A DNA stretch of 10,821 nucleotides. It comes from Nitrospirota bacterium. GTDB taxonomy: Bacteria; Nitrospirota; UBA9217. How positions within the stretch are numbered: the first letter of the stretch is position 1; every line of letters starts with the position of its first letter. Positions 1 to 5,789 of the stretch are shown piece after piece. The DNA is taken from NCBI GenBank assembly GCA_013334545.1, contig JAAXXJ010000087.1, positions 1 through 10,821 on the forward strand, written 5' to 3'. The notes under the pieces were generated by a model, which had not been told where the DNA came from, searched no databases, and saw nothing but the letters and a program-made list of their open reading frames with translations. A program made the translations under genes and the position numbers.

Positions 1-267
1 GCCATCGCGTGGAACTTCAGGCGGATCATGCAGGTAAAGGCCATGGAGTCCGCCGGGATGGGACTTGATGAGGGCATGAAGAAGCTCAGACCCCCGGTGA
101 TCTTCCATCAGGCGGCAGAGTTCAGGGCGCAGGTGCGGAGCTACTCCCTGGTGGAACTGGAAAAGGCCTTCGTGGTGCTGTTGAACACGGACAAGGCGCT
201 TAAATCCAGCGGTTTGAACGGAAGGCTGGTGCTGGAGAGGATGATCCTGCGGCTGTGCGGAACATGA
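1..267 (+). CDS. holA: DNA polymerase III delta subunit, C-terminal end (partial)
   Basis: The frame is open from base 1 and ends at TGA 265-267, so only the last 88 residues are present. The visible part matches the C-terminal helical collar domain of the clamp-loader delta subunit. It starts with a helix of the type A-W-N-F-R-R-I-M-Q-V-K, then has a Y-S-L-V-E-L-E-K-A segment, an L-L-N-T-D-K-A-L-K-S-S motif (about residues 59-69) and an end reading L-E-R-M-I-L-R-L-C. A D-x-x-x-K-S pattern followed by L-E-R-x-x-L-x-L-C is typical of HolA. Known role: delta opens the beta sliding clamp in the clamp-loader complex. The gene converges on rpsT, and a holA-rpsT-murJ neighbourhood is seen in several bacterial groups. 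The call rests on the C-terminal pattern only; the N-terminal ATPase-like domains lie outside the window. Confidence 0.72.
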   Translation, partial: AIAWNFRRIMQVKAMESAGMGLDEGMKKLRPPVIFHQAAEFRAQVRSYSLVELEKAFVVLLNTDKALKSSGLNGRLVLERMILRLCGT

Positions 268-295
268 CCGACGTCCGCTTCTGAGGGGAAACAAG

Positions 296-326
296 AACGC
301 CCCCATGACTGCTCATGAGGGCGTTT
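296..326. terminator. shared bidirectional hairpin terminator between holA and rpsT
   Basis: Bases 297-302 (AACGCC, then C's) pair with 319-324, and CATG 304-307 pairs with CATG 314-317 across a 6-base loop (308-313). There is one C/A mismatch inside the stem. The + strand continues into a T-rich stretch (GTTTCTGGTTTC). The - strand exit reads TTCTTGTTTCC. It lies between two convergent genes and can serve both. The T-tracts are interrupted, so efficiency is uncertain. Confidence 0.7.
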
Positions 327-357
327 CTGGTTTCGATCCGTTGGTGCTGCCGACGAT

Positions 358-627
358 CTACGCTGCGCCGATCCTGCCGACCTTGGTGGACAGGCGGGAG
401 ATCTTGCGGGAGGCGGTTGTCCTGTGGATGATGCCGGCCGAGGCGGCCTTGTCATAGGCCTTCATGGCCCTGACCAAGGCGTCCTTTGCGGAATCGGCGC
501 TCTTCGCCTCGATGGCCTGCTCGACCTTCTTGGCAAGAGTCTTGAGCATGGATTTTACGGACTTGTTCTTCTCCTGTTTCTTCAGGGCCTGCTTTTGCCT
601 CTTGATTGCGGACTTGTGTGATGCCAC
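358..627 (-). CDS. rpsT: 30S ribosomal protein S20
   Basis: This 89-residue protein begins M-A-S-H-K-S-A-I-K-R and is rich in Lys and Ala throughout. That is the all-helical, 16S-rRNA-binding S20 family at its usual length. Diagnostic segments are the N-terminal H-K-S-A-I-K-R-x-R/K-Q, a central K-K-V-E-Q-A-I, and the I-H-R-T-T-A-S-R-K-I-S-R-L motif near residues 67-79. The start codon is GTG (bases 627-625 on the - strand). It is preceded by a strong Shine-Dalgarno, AAGGAGGAG, ending five bases upstream, which fixes the start. S20 binds 16S rRNA early in small-subunit assembly. The gene is transcribed alone from its own promoter (660-689) and ends toward holA at a shared terminator. Confidence 0.97.
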   Translation of the reverse strand: MASHKSAIKRQKQALKKQEKNKSVKSMLKTLAKKVEQAIEAKSADSAKDALVRAMKAYDKAASAGIIHRTTASRKISRLSTKVGRIGAA

Positions 628-659
628 GGTACTCCTCCTTTATTATTAAACAGGCTGTC

Positions 660-689
660 TTTTTAACATAAACAACAGCTTACTGTCAA
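660..689 (-). promoter_or_regulatory. probable sigma-70 promoter of rpsT
   Basis: On the - strand a perfect -35 box TTGACA (bases 689-684) is followed after 18 bases by TAAAAA (665-660). A TG at 668-667, one base upstream of the -10, makes it extended. The predicted start lies about 25 bases before the GTG of rpsT, leaving a short leader with the Shine-Dalgarno. The -10 matches the consensus at 4 of 6 positions. The surrounding sequence is clearly more AT-rich than the genes. Confidence 0.65.
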
Positions 690-800
690 GGGAAAAAACG
701 GGCATGGCGCGGAAACAAACCCTTTTCAGGAGGGTACTTTTTTGTTAGAGTGCGCCAGGCACTGTTGATGCTCCCACACGCGCCTTGCACGTACCCTATG

Positions 801-872
801 ATCCAGGAACGAACGAATAGCATGCTGGACAATGAGGATCGAAGACTCCCCGCAGCTCGCTGCAGAGAGCTT
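801..872 (-). repeat. dispersed hairpin repeat, inverted copy lacking the second hairpin
   Basis: Read on the - strand, bases 872-833 match the first 40 bases of the tandem repeats at 3961 and 4073. Against the 3961 copy I count five mismatches in 40, so common descent is clear. The shared core includes the block TTCGATCCTCA. The hairpin here is GCAGC (852-856) / GCTGC (859-863). Past the core the copy continues more weakly to 801 and ends in CGTTCGTTCCTGGAT, matching the ends of the other copies (CGCTCGCTCCTGGAT). It lacks the second hairpin found between two CGCTCGCT direct repeats in the other copies. Confidence 0.75.
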
Positions 873-950
873 CAAAGGGACGCATGTGGCGAGTGAACAT
901 TGGACAGGCCGGTTTCGGGCAACGGCATGCGACAACGACGGTGACCGATC

Positions 951-2543
951 ATGTCTGAAAACATAAAGGTTGCAAAGGCGGCTGGCGTGGTCGGCTCTGC
1001 CACGCTCCTCTCCCGGGTCATGGGGTATGTCCGCGACATGGTGATGTCCTGGGCCTTCGGCACGACCGCGGCCGCCGACGCCTTCTATGTAGCCTACCGC
1101 ATCCCGAACCTCCTCCGCGAGCTGCTGGCCGAGGGGTCCATGTCCGCGGCCTTCATCCCGGTCTTCACCGAGACATTGACGAAGGGATCAAAGGAGGATG
1201 CGCTGCGCCTCGCCAACGCGGTCTTGGCGCGGCTCCTGGTCATCCTGGTCATCGTTACGGGCCTCGGCATCATCTTTGCGCCATACATCGTGAAGATCAT
1301 TGCATGGGGCTGGAAGTTCGAGACGCAGCGCGATAAGTTCCTGATGGCGGCGTCGCTCACGAGGTTGATGTTCCCGTACCTCCTGTTCATCGGCCTGGCC
1401 GCGCTGGCCATGGGCATGTTGAACTCCCTCCGCTCCTTCCTGTTCCCGGCGCTGTCGCCGGTGATGCTGAACGTGATGACCATCGGTTCCGTGGTGCTGC
1501 TCTCGCCGCACATGCCCGAGCCCATCATGGGCGCAGCCGTCGGCGTGGTGCTCGGCGGGCTCTGCCAGTTCCTCATCCAGCTCCCCGGCCTGCGCAGGCA
1601 GGGGATGATGCTCACACCCCGGTTCTCGCCAAGCCATCCGGGCGTCAGGCGGATCGGGGCGCTGGCCCTTCCGGTGTTCCTCAGCTCCTCGGTCACCCAG
1701 CTCAATATCTTCGTCAGCACCATTCTGGCGTCGTTCCTTGCCACGGGCAGCATCACCTTTCTGTTCTACGGCATGCGTTTCATCCACTTTCCGCTCGGGA
1801 TCTTCGGCGTCGCCATCGCGACAGCTGTGCTGCCCACGCTGTCGGCCCAGGCGGCCAGGCAGGAGATGGGGCAGTTCCGCGAGACCCTGTCGCTCGGCAT
1901 ACGGCTGGTCTTCTTCATCATGTTCCCGGCCATGGCGGGCCTCATCATGCTCCGCGTCCCCATCGTGAACCTCCTGCTGCAGCACGGCGAGTTCAACCAT
2001 CTCTCCACCATCGGCACGGCGTCCGCGCTCCTGTACTACGCCCTCGGTCTCTGGGCCTTTGCCGGGGTGCGGGTCGTGTCCCAGGCGTTCTACTCGCTCC
2101 AGGACACGAGGACGCCGGTCCGTATCGCCCTGCTCGCCCTTGCCACGAACATGGTGCTCAGCATCCTCTTCATCCAGACGCCGCTGCAGCACGGAGGCCT
2201 GGCGCTCGCAACGTCGCTCGCGGCAATGCTGAACCTCGGCATGCTCACCAAGCGGCTCCGGAAGAAGATCGGGCGCATGGACGGAAGGAGGATAGGTATA
2301 TCCCTGCTCAAGATCGTGCCGGCGTCCGTTGTCATGGGCGCCATCGGCTGGTGGGTCAGCCTGAAGCCGGTGTGGGATTCGCCGGGCAATACGCTCTACA
2401 AGGTAAAGTGGCTCGGATTCGGTATGACCGTGAGCATGCTCTTCTATCTCGTCGTCATGTGGCTCCTGCGGAGCGAGGAGCTCAGGTTCTTGTGGGGGAT
2501 GGCGAGGCGCAGGACTGGCGGTCAGGCAGGGAGCGGAGGGTAA
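951..2543 (+). CDS. murJ: lipid II flippase MurJ
   Basis: This 530-residue polytopic inner-membrane protein of the MOP superfamily has the usual MurJ length and a run of about 14 hydrophobic segments. Known role: moving undecaprenyl-linked lipid II from the cytoplasmic to the periplasmic face for peptidoglycan synthesis. The N-terminus carries the family signature: L-L-S-R-V-M-G-Y-V-R-D (Arg22, Arg28, Asp29), then A-A-A-D-A-F-Y-V-A-Y-R-I-P-N-L-L-R (Asp43, Arg50, Arg56) and A-E-G-S-M-S-A-A-F-I-P. By position these correspond to the essential charged residues of E. coli MurJ (Arg18, Arg24, Asp39, Lys46, Arg52), with Arg replacing Lys46. The start ATG has a weak GGTGA about eight bases upstream. 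The TAA stop is two bases before the next ATG, and the gene's last codons contain that gene's Shine-Dalgarno, implying translational coupling. Confidence 0.96.
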   Translation: MSENIKVAKAAGVVGSATLLSRVMGYVRDMVMSWAFGTTAAADAFYVAYRIPNLLRELLAEGSMSAAFIPVFTETLTKGSKEDALRLANAVLARLLVILVIVTGLGIIFAPYIVKIIAWGWKFETQRDKFLMAASLTRLMFPYLLFIGLAALAMGMLNSLRSFLFPALSPVMLNVMTIGSVVLLSPHMPEPIMGAAVGVVLGGLCQFLIQLPGLRRQGMMLTPRFSPSHPGVRRIGALALPVFLSSSVTQLNIFVSTILASFLATGSITFLFYGMRFIHFPLGIFGVAIATAVLPTLSAQAARQEMGQFRETLSLGIRLVFFIMFPAMAGLIMLRVPIVNLLLQHGEFNHLSTIGTASALLYYALGLWAFAGVRVVSQAFYSLQDTRTPVRIALLALATNMVLSILFIQTPLQHGGLALATSLAAMLNLGMLTKRLRKKIGRMDGRRIGISLLKIVPASVVMGAIGWWVSLKPVWDSPGNTLYKVKWLGFGMTVSMLFYLVVMWLLRSEELRFLWGMARRRTGGQAGSGG

Positions 2544-2545
2544 AC

Positions 2546-3079
2546 ATGGAACGAGCATCTCCAAAGGTATTCTCTACCCCGTTAGGATGGGCGGGCGTGG
2601 TCGCGACCAAAAGAGGCATTGTTCGGATCGTTCTGCCCAGGAAGAACAGGCAAGGGGTGGAGCGGGAGATCGGGGGTGCGAAAAGAGGAACGAGGGGTGT
2701 GGAGAAGATGCCTGCGGCCGACTCAAAGCTCCTGACCCATGTCGTCAAGCTTCTGAAACGCTATTGTTCCGGAAGATCCGTATCATTTGACCTGCCCCTG
2801 GATCTGCGTTATTATACGGCCTTCCAGCAGGCGGTCTGGAGGGCGACTGCCTCGATCCCCTTCGGTGAAACGCGTTCGTATGCGTGGATCGCGACGCGTA
2901 TCAAGCGGCCGAAAGCGGTCAGGGCCGTCGGCCAGGCCCTGGGTGCGAACCCGGTCCCGATCCTGATCCCCTGACATCGGGTCATCAGCTCGGCAGGTAC
3001 GCTGGGCGGGTTCTCCGGAGGACTGGGGATGAAGAAAAAATTGTTGGATCTGGAAGCAAATGCGAAAAGCCGCCGCTGA
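2546..3079 (+). CDS. ogt: O6-alkylguanine-DNA alkyltransferase with in-frame TGA at the catalytic Cys (probable selenoprotein)
   Basis: The ATG at 2546 follows a strong Shine-Dalgarno, GGAGGG (2535-2540), five bases upstream and inside the end of murJ. The predicted product is 177 residues if TGA 2972-2974 is read as selenocysteine, residue 143. Before it lies an N-terminal domain, then the DNA-binding and active-site domain: F-Q-Q-A-V-W-R-A-T (93-101), I-P-F-G-E-T-R-S-Y (104-112), R-A-V-G-Q-A-L-G-A-N-P (126-136, with probable Arg finger 126 and Asn135), then I-L-I-P. The family continues C-H-R-V; here the Cys codon is TGA, followed in frame by H-R-V-I-S-S-A-G-T-L-G-G-F-S-G-G-L and ...L-L-D-L-E (Glu170), ending at TGA 3077-3079. 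His144, Asn135 and Glu170 sit at the same offsets from the nucleophile as His146, Asn137 and Glu172 in human MGMT. Known role: one-step transfer of alkyl groups from O6-alkylguanine to the active-site residue. A SECIS-like hairpin follows the TGA. The alternatives are a point nonsense mutation or a sequencing error. Confidence 0.85.
2984..3011 (+). promoter_or_regulatory. candidate bacterial SECIS element downstream of the in-frame TGA
   Basis: In the mRNA, bases 2988-2994 (GCUCGGC) pair without interruption with 3001-3007 (GCUGGGC). This makes 7 base pairs, two of them G-U, closing a 6-base loop AGGUAC (2995-3000). Below an A/G mismatch, 2984-2986 can pair with 3009-3011. The loop starts 20 bases after the UGA. 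From memory, the E. coli fdhF SECIS has a loop AGGUCU closed by GC pairs at about 17 bases, and its GU residues contact SelB; this loop has the same AGGU in the same place. Caution: the hairpin overlaps codons for a conserved Ser-Ser-Ala-Gly-Thr-Leu-Gly-Gly stretch, so part of the sequence is set by the protein. Confidence 0.7.
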
Positions 3080-3188
3080 ACCGTGGCTTCGATGGCGACC
3101 CGTCCCTCTGATCATCATGGTAACGCTGACCGCCGCGGTGCTCCTGGCCGGGGTATTCCAATATTCCGAGAGAAAGAAGAACAATCCC

Positions 3189-3824
3189 ATGCAACTATCG
3201 AGACTGGTCGTCGGTCCGCTGCAGGTGAATTGCTATATCGTGTACGATGAAAAGACCAGCGAGGCCATCGTCATCGATCCGGGCGACGATGCCCAGGACA
3301 TCCTGCACGTCGTCAAGGGAAAGGGCCTGAAGGTGAAATATATCGTGAACACCCATGCTCATTTCGACCACGTGGGCGCCAACAAACAGATCAAGGAAGC
3401 CACGGGTGCCGAACTGCTCATCCACGAGGCGGACAATGCCCTGCTGGCAGGGACAGCGAACCAGGCCCGGATGTTCGGCATGACCGCACCCTCATCGCCG
3501 AAGGCCGACCGGTTCCTGAAGCACGGCGACATCATCAAGGCGGGCGCTCTCTCGCTCAAGGTCCTTTATACCCCGGGGCATTCGGCGGGCGGCATCTGCC
3601 TGGCTGGGGATGGCGTCGTGTTCACCGGGGACGCGCTCTTCGCCGGGTCCATCGGCAGGACCGACCTCCCGGGAGGCGACCTCATGACGCTCATCACGTC
3701 CATCAAAGAACACCTTATGATCCTTCCGGATGAAACGGTCGTTCTCTCCGGCCACGGCCCGCAATCCACCATCGGCGACGAGCGGCGGGAGAACCCTTTC
3801 CTCAACGCCGCATCGGGGTTCTGA
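3189..3824 (+). CDS. metallo-beta-lactamase-fold hydrolase (glyoxalase II / YcbL-like)
   Basis: This 211-residue protein is a single metallo-beta-lactamase domain of the small glyoxalase II-like subgroup, probably cytoplasmic. It opens R-L-V-V-G-P-L-Q-V-N-C-Y-I-V, the usual beginning of this subgroup. The dinuclear metal-site motifs are all present: T-H-A-H-F-D-H (His56, His58, Asp60, His61), T-P-G-H-S-A-G-G (His131), F-T-G-D-A-L-F (Asp148) and S-G-H-G-P (His189). It ends S-T-I-G-D-E-x-x-x-N-P-F-L, as in related proteins. The likely reaction is hydrolysis of a thioester such as S-lactoylglutathione or a similar small substrate, but the substrate cannot be told from sequence. I chose ATG 3189 because the family normally starts there; only a loose purine-rich stretch (AGAAAGAAG, 3171-3179) precedes it. 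The frame is also open back to an ATG at 3060, which would add 43 residues with a transmembrane-like segment. Confidence 0.92.
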   Translation: MQLSRLVVGPLQVNCYIVYDEKTSEAIVIDPGDDAQDILHVVKGKGLKVKYIVNTHAHFDHVGANKQIKEATGAELLIHEADNALLAGTANQARMFGMTAPSSPKADRFLKHGDIIKAGALSLKVLYTPGHSAGGICLAGDGVVFTGDALFAGSIGRTDLPGGDLMTLITSIKEHLMILPDETVVLSGHGPQSTIGDERRENPFLNAASGF

Positions 3825-3835
3825 TAACGGAACGC

Positions 3836-3864
3836 TTGAGATTTGCGGATGTTTGTGGTACAGT
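3836..3864 (+). promoter_or_regulatory. probable sigma-70 promoter for the guaB leader
   Basis: TTGAGA (3836-3841) is separated by 17 bases from TACAGT (3859-3864). TG at 3856-3857, one base before the -10, makes it an extended -10. The -35 matches consensus at 5 of 6 positions and the -10 at 4 of 6. It starts 12 bases after the hydrolase stop codon and is the only good promoter-like sequence I found before guaB. It predicts a transcript starting near 3871 with a leader of about 340 bases. Confidence 0.6.
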
Positions 3865-3960
3865 ACACCCTCAATTTCAATCAGGAAGCGCACAGGGAGC
3901 TCCTGCCGCCACGGTGTTGCCGCATCATCCGTGCCGGGAAGGGTCTTCATCTGGTCATGG

Positions 3961-4072
3961 AAGCTCCCTGCAGCAAGCCGCAGGGATTCTTCGATCCTCA
4001 AGGAACTGTTGTCATTCTCATCGCTCGCTAGCCCCGCAGCAAGCTGCGGGGAATGCGCTCGCTCCTGGATTT
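3961..4072 (+). repeat. hairpin repeat, tandem copy 1 (112 bases)
   Basis: This copy starts AAGCTCCC and contains two hairpins. The first is CCCTGC (3966-3971) / GCAGGG (3980-3985). The second is CCCCGCAG (4032-4039) / CTGCGGGG (4044-4051) around the tetraloop CAAG. Between them lies the conserved block TTCGATCCTCAAGGAACT. The second hairpin is flanked by perfect direct repeats CGCTCGCT at 4022-4029 and 4056-4063. The next copy follows directly. Confidence 0.88.
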
Positions 4073-4183
4073 AAGCTCCCTACTGCAAGAGGCATGGAGC
4101 TTCGATCCTCAAGGAACTATTGTTATTCTAATCGCTCGCTAACCCCGCAGCAAACTGTGGGGAATGCGCTCGCTCCTGGATTC
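4073..4183 (+). repeat. hairpin repeat, tandem copy 2 (111 bases)
   Basis: This copy aligns with the preceding one over its whole length. The first hairpin has diverged but still folds: AAGCTCC (4073-4079) pairs with GGAGCTT (4096-4102), with an inner TGC / GCA. The second hairpin is CCCCGCAG (4143-4150) / CTGTGGGG (4155-4162) with loop CAAA, where one change turns a C-G pair into a U-G wobble and so preserves the stem. CGCTCGCT repeats flank it at 4133-4140 and 4167-4174. The copy ends 17 bases before the guaB Shine-Dalgarno. Confidence 0.88.
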
Positions 4184-4212
4184 AGGATTAATTCATTGAT
4201 AAGGAGATCCTC

Positions 4213-5673
4213 ATGGTCGTTGGTCCCATTCGCGAAGCATTGACGTTCGACGACGTTCTGCTCCTGCCGGCAAAATCCGATGTTCTGCCCAAGGACACCG
4301 ATATTTCCACCCAGCTTACCCGGAAGATCACTCTTAATATCCCGCTCGTAAGCGCGGCCATGGATACGGTGACCGAGGCGAAGATGGCCATCGCCCTCGC
4401 CCAAGAAGGGGGCCTCGGGTTCATCCATAAGGCGCTGCCCATCGCGCAGCAGGCGGAGGAAGTGGACAAGGTGAAGAAGTCCGAGAGCGGCATGATCATC
4501 GATCCCATCACCATATCGCCGGACGCCAAGATCGCCGATGCCCTGGATCTCATGAAGAAGTACCGCATCTCGGGCGTGCCGGTCACGAAAGGGAACAAGC
4601 TCGTCGGCATCCTGACCAACCGGGACCTTCGGTTCGAGAAGCGCATGACCCTCAAGGTGTCCGAAGTGATGACGAAGGACAAACTGATAACAGCGCCCCT
4701 CGGGACATCCCTCGAAAAGGCCATGGTCATCCTGCAGAAGTACAAGATCGAGAAGCTCCTGATCGTGGACAAGGACTTCAGCCTCCGGGGCCTTATCACT
4801 ATCAAGGACATTGAGAAGAAGATCAAGTATCCGCTTGCCTGCAAGGACAAGCTGGGCCGCCTCCGGGTGGGCGCGGCGGTCGGCGTCGGGGATTACAGCG
4901 AACGCGTCCCCGAGCTCCTGAAGGCGGGCGTCGACATCATTGTCGTGGACACGGCCCATGGGCATTCCCAGGGCGTGATCGACGCGGTGAAGAGCATCAA
5001 ACAGAAGTATCCCGACCTCGATATTGTTGCCGGGAACATCGCTACGGCCGATGCCGCCAAGGACCTGATCCGTGCAGGTGCGGACGCCATCAAGGTCGGC
5101 ATCGGGCCCGGTTCCATCTGCACCACGCGGGTCGTCTCCGGAGCAGGCGTGCCGCAGATCACGGCCGTTCTGGACTGCTTCAGCGTGGCGGAGAAGGCCA
5201 GGATCCCGGTCATCGCCGACGGAGGCATCAAGTTCTCGGGCGACATCACCAAGGCGCTGGCAGCCGGCGCGGCGTGCGTCATGATCGGCGGACTGTTCGC
5301 GGGCACCGACGAAAGCCCGGGCGAGACCATCCTCTTCCAGGGCAGGACCTATAAGATGTACCGCGGCATGGGATCCATCGGTGCCATGGAGCGGGGCAGC
5401 AAGGACCGCTACTTCCAGGCCCATGAGCAGGAGAAGGCCAAGCTGGTTCCCGAAGGCGTCGAAGGACGCGTGCCGTCCAAGGGACCGCTCGCTGCGAGCG
5501 TCCACCAACTCATCGGCGGCGTCAAGGCTGGCATGGGCTACTGCGGCTGCGAGAACCTCAAGGAGCTCAGGGCGAAAGCGCAGTTCATAAAGATCTCGAG
5601 CGCGGGCCTCCGGGAGTCCCATGTACACGACGTGGTGATCACGAAGGAAGCGCCGAACTACCGGCTGGAGTAA
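4213..5673 (+). CDS. guaB: inosine-5'-monophosphate dehydrogenase
   Basis: This 486-residue protein is close to the usual bacterial IMPDH length. It catalyses NAD-dependent oxidation of IMP to XMP, the first committed step of GMP synthesis in the cytoplasm. A TIM-barrel start (E-A-L-T-F-D-D-V-L-L-L-P, residues 8-19) is interrupted by two CBS domains (about 94-205), which usually bind regulatory nucleotides. The barrel then resumes with V-D-T-A-H-G-H-S and the catalytic loop G-P-G-S-I-C-T-T-R (Cys303). The phosphate and flap parts follow: A-D-G-G-I-K (335-340), Y-R-G-M-G-S (383-388) and the Arg399-Tyr400 pair in K-D-R-Y-F-Q. All catalytic elements look intact. AAGGAGAT (4201-4208) just upstream fixes the start. 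The gene has a likely promoter far upstream and its own terminator, so it looks monocistronic; guaA does not follow it. Confidence 0.98.
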   Translation: MVVGPIREALTFDDVLLLPAKSDVLPKDTDISTQLTRKITLNIPLVSAAMDTVTEAKMAIALAQEGGLGFIHKALPIAQQAEEVDKVKKSESGMIIDPITISPDAKIADALDLMKKYRISGVPVTKGNKLVGILTNRDLRFEKRMTLKVSEVMTKDKLITAPLGTSLEKAMVILQKYKIEKLLIVDKDFSLRGLITIKDIEKKIKYPLACKDKLGRLRVGAAVGVGDYSERVPELLKAGVDIIVVDTAHGHSQGVIDAVKSIKQKYPDLDIVAGNIATADAAKDLIRAGADAIKVGIGPGSICTTRVVSGAGVPQITAVLDCFSVAEKARIPVIADGGIKFSGDITKALAAGAACVMIGGLFAGTDESPGETILFQGRTYKMYRGMGSIGAMERGSKDRYFQAHEQEKAKLVPEGVEGRVPSKGPLAASVHQLIGGVKAGMGYCGCENLKELRAKAQFIKISSAGLRESHVHDVVITKEAPNYRLE

Positions 5674-5721
5674 CTGTACGGTGGGAGCCGGAGGTCAGGA
5701 TTCAGCATTCAGGAAAAACCG

Positions 5722-5750
5722 AGGGGCGGCCCGCTGTGGCCGCCTTTCTT
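5722..5750 (+). terminator. intrinsic terminator of guaB
   Basis: GGCGGCC (5725-5731) pairs perfectly with GGCCGCC (5738-5744) around a 6-base loop, extended below by two G-U pairs and one A-U pair. TTTCTT follows directly. The position, about 50 bases after the guaB stop, fits rho-independent termination. Confidence 0.88.
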
Positions 5751-5789
5751 CATCAGTGATAACCATGGTTTGTTTCCGGGGCCGATAGC

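Larger units (their letters stand above)
628..950. other. intergenic region between rpsT and murJ
   Basis: This 323-base gap lies between divergent genes. On the rpsT side it holds the rpsT Shine-Dalgarno and promoter (660-689). Bases 749-763 form a small hairpin, AGTGC / GCACT around a 5-base loop. Bases 801-872 are a degenerate inverted copy of the hairpin repeat seen in tandem before guaB. I see no convincing promoter for murJ and no credible small gene. An open - strand frame across 726-935 runs through the repeat and resembles no family I know. Confidence 0.6.
3865..4200 (+). other. long non-coding leader before guaB
   Basis: This stretch has no credible gene. Short open frames exist in it but run across the repeat hairpins without a ribosome binding site or any family resemblance. 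From 3961 to 4183 it is filled by two tandem copies of the hairpin repeat. The part before that (3865-3960) has only a short palindrome, GGAGCTCC (3896-3903), which may be a worn remnant of the same family. No riboswitch class that I recognise is present. Confidence 0.55.

Noticed and set aside
785..802. TTGCAC ... TATGAT as a murJ promoter
   Set aside because: The boxes are only 6 bases apart.
726..935. 69-codon - strand frame between rpsT and murJ
   Set aside because: It runs through the degenerate hairpin repeat, resembles no known protein and has no convincing ribosome binding site.
1188..2564. Long - strand open frame opposite murJ
   Set aside because: Its translation is a low-complexity, charge-rich shadow of GC-rich coding sequence, with no domain. 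The same applies to the long - strand frames opposite guaB (4123-5628) and rluB (6528-7808).
2546..2974. Reading the alkyltransferase as a truncated gene or pseudogene ending at 2974
   Set aside because: The frame beyond the TGA is intact and highly family-like, the TGA falls on the one codon where Sec is expected, and a SECIS-like hairpin follows. A sequencing error remains the main alternative.
2972..2974. TGA reassigned to Trp or Gly throughout the genome
   Set aside because: Several clear genes here (holA, the hydrolases, the small ORF, the alkyltransferase itself) end in TGA at the expected family length, and Trp or Gly would not serve as the nucleophile.
3961..4183. CRISPR array
   Set aside because: There are only two units of ~112 bases that are similar throughout, with no constant short repeat separated by unique spacers.
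3730..4243. Short + strand open frames between the hydrolase and guaB
   Set aside because: They are produced by the hydrolase 3' end and the tandem repeats in other frames; none has a Shine-Dalgarno or family resemblance.
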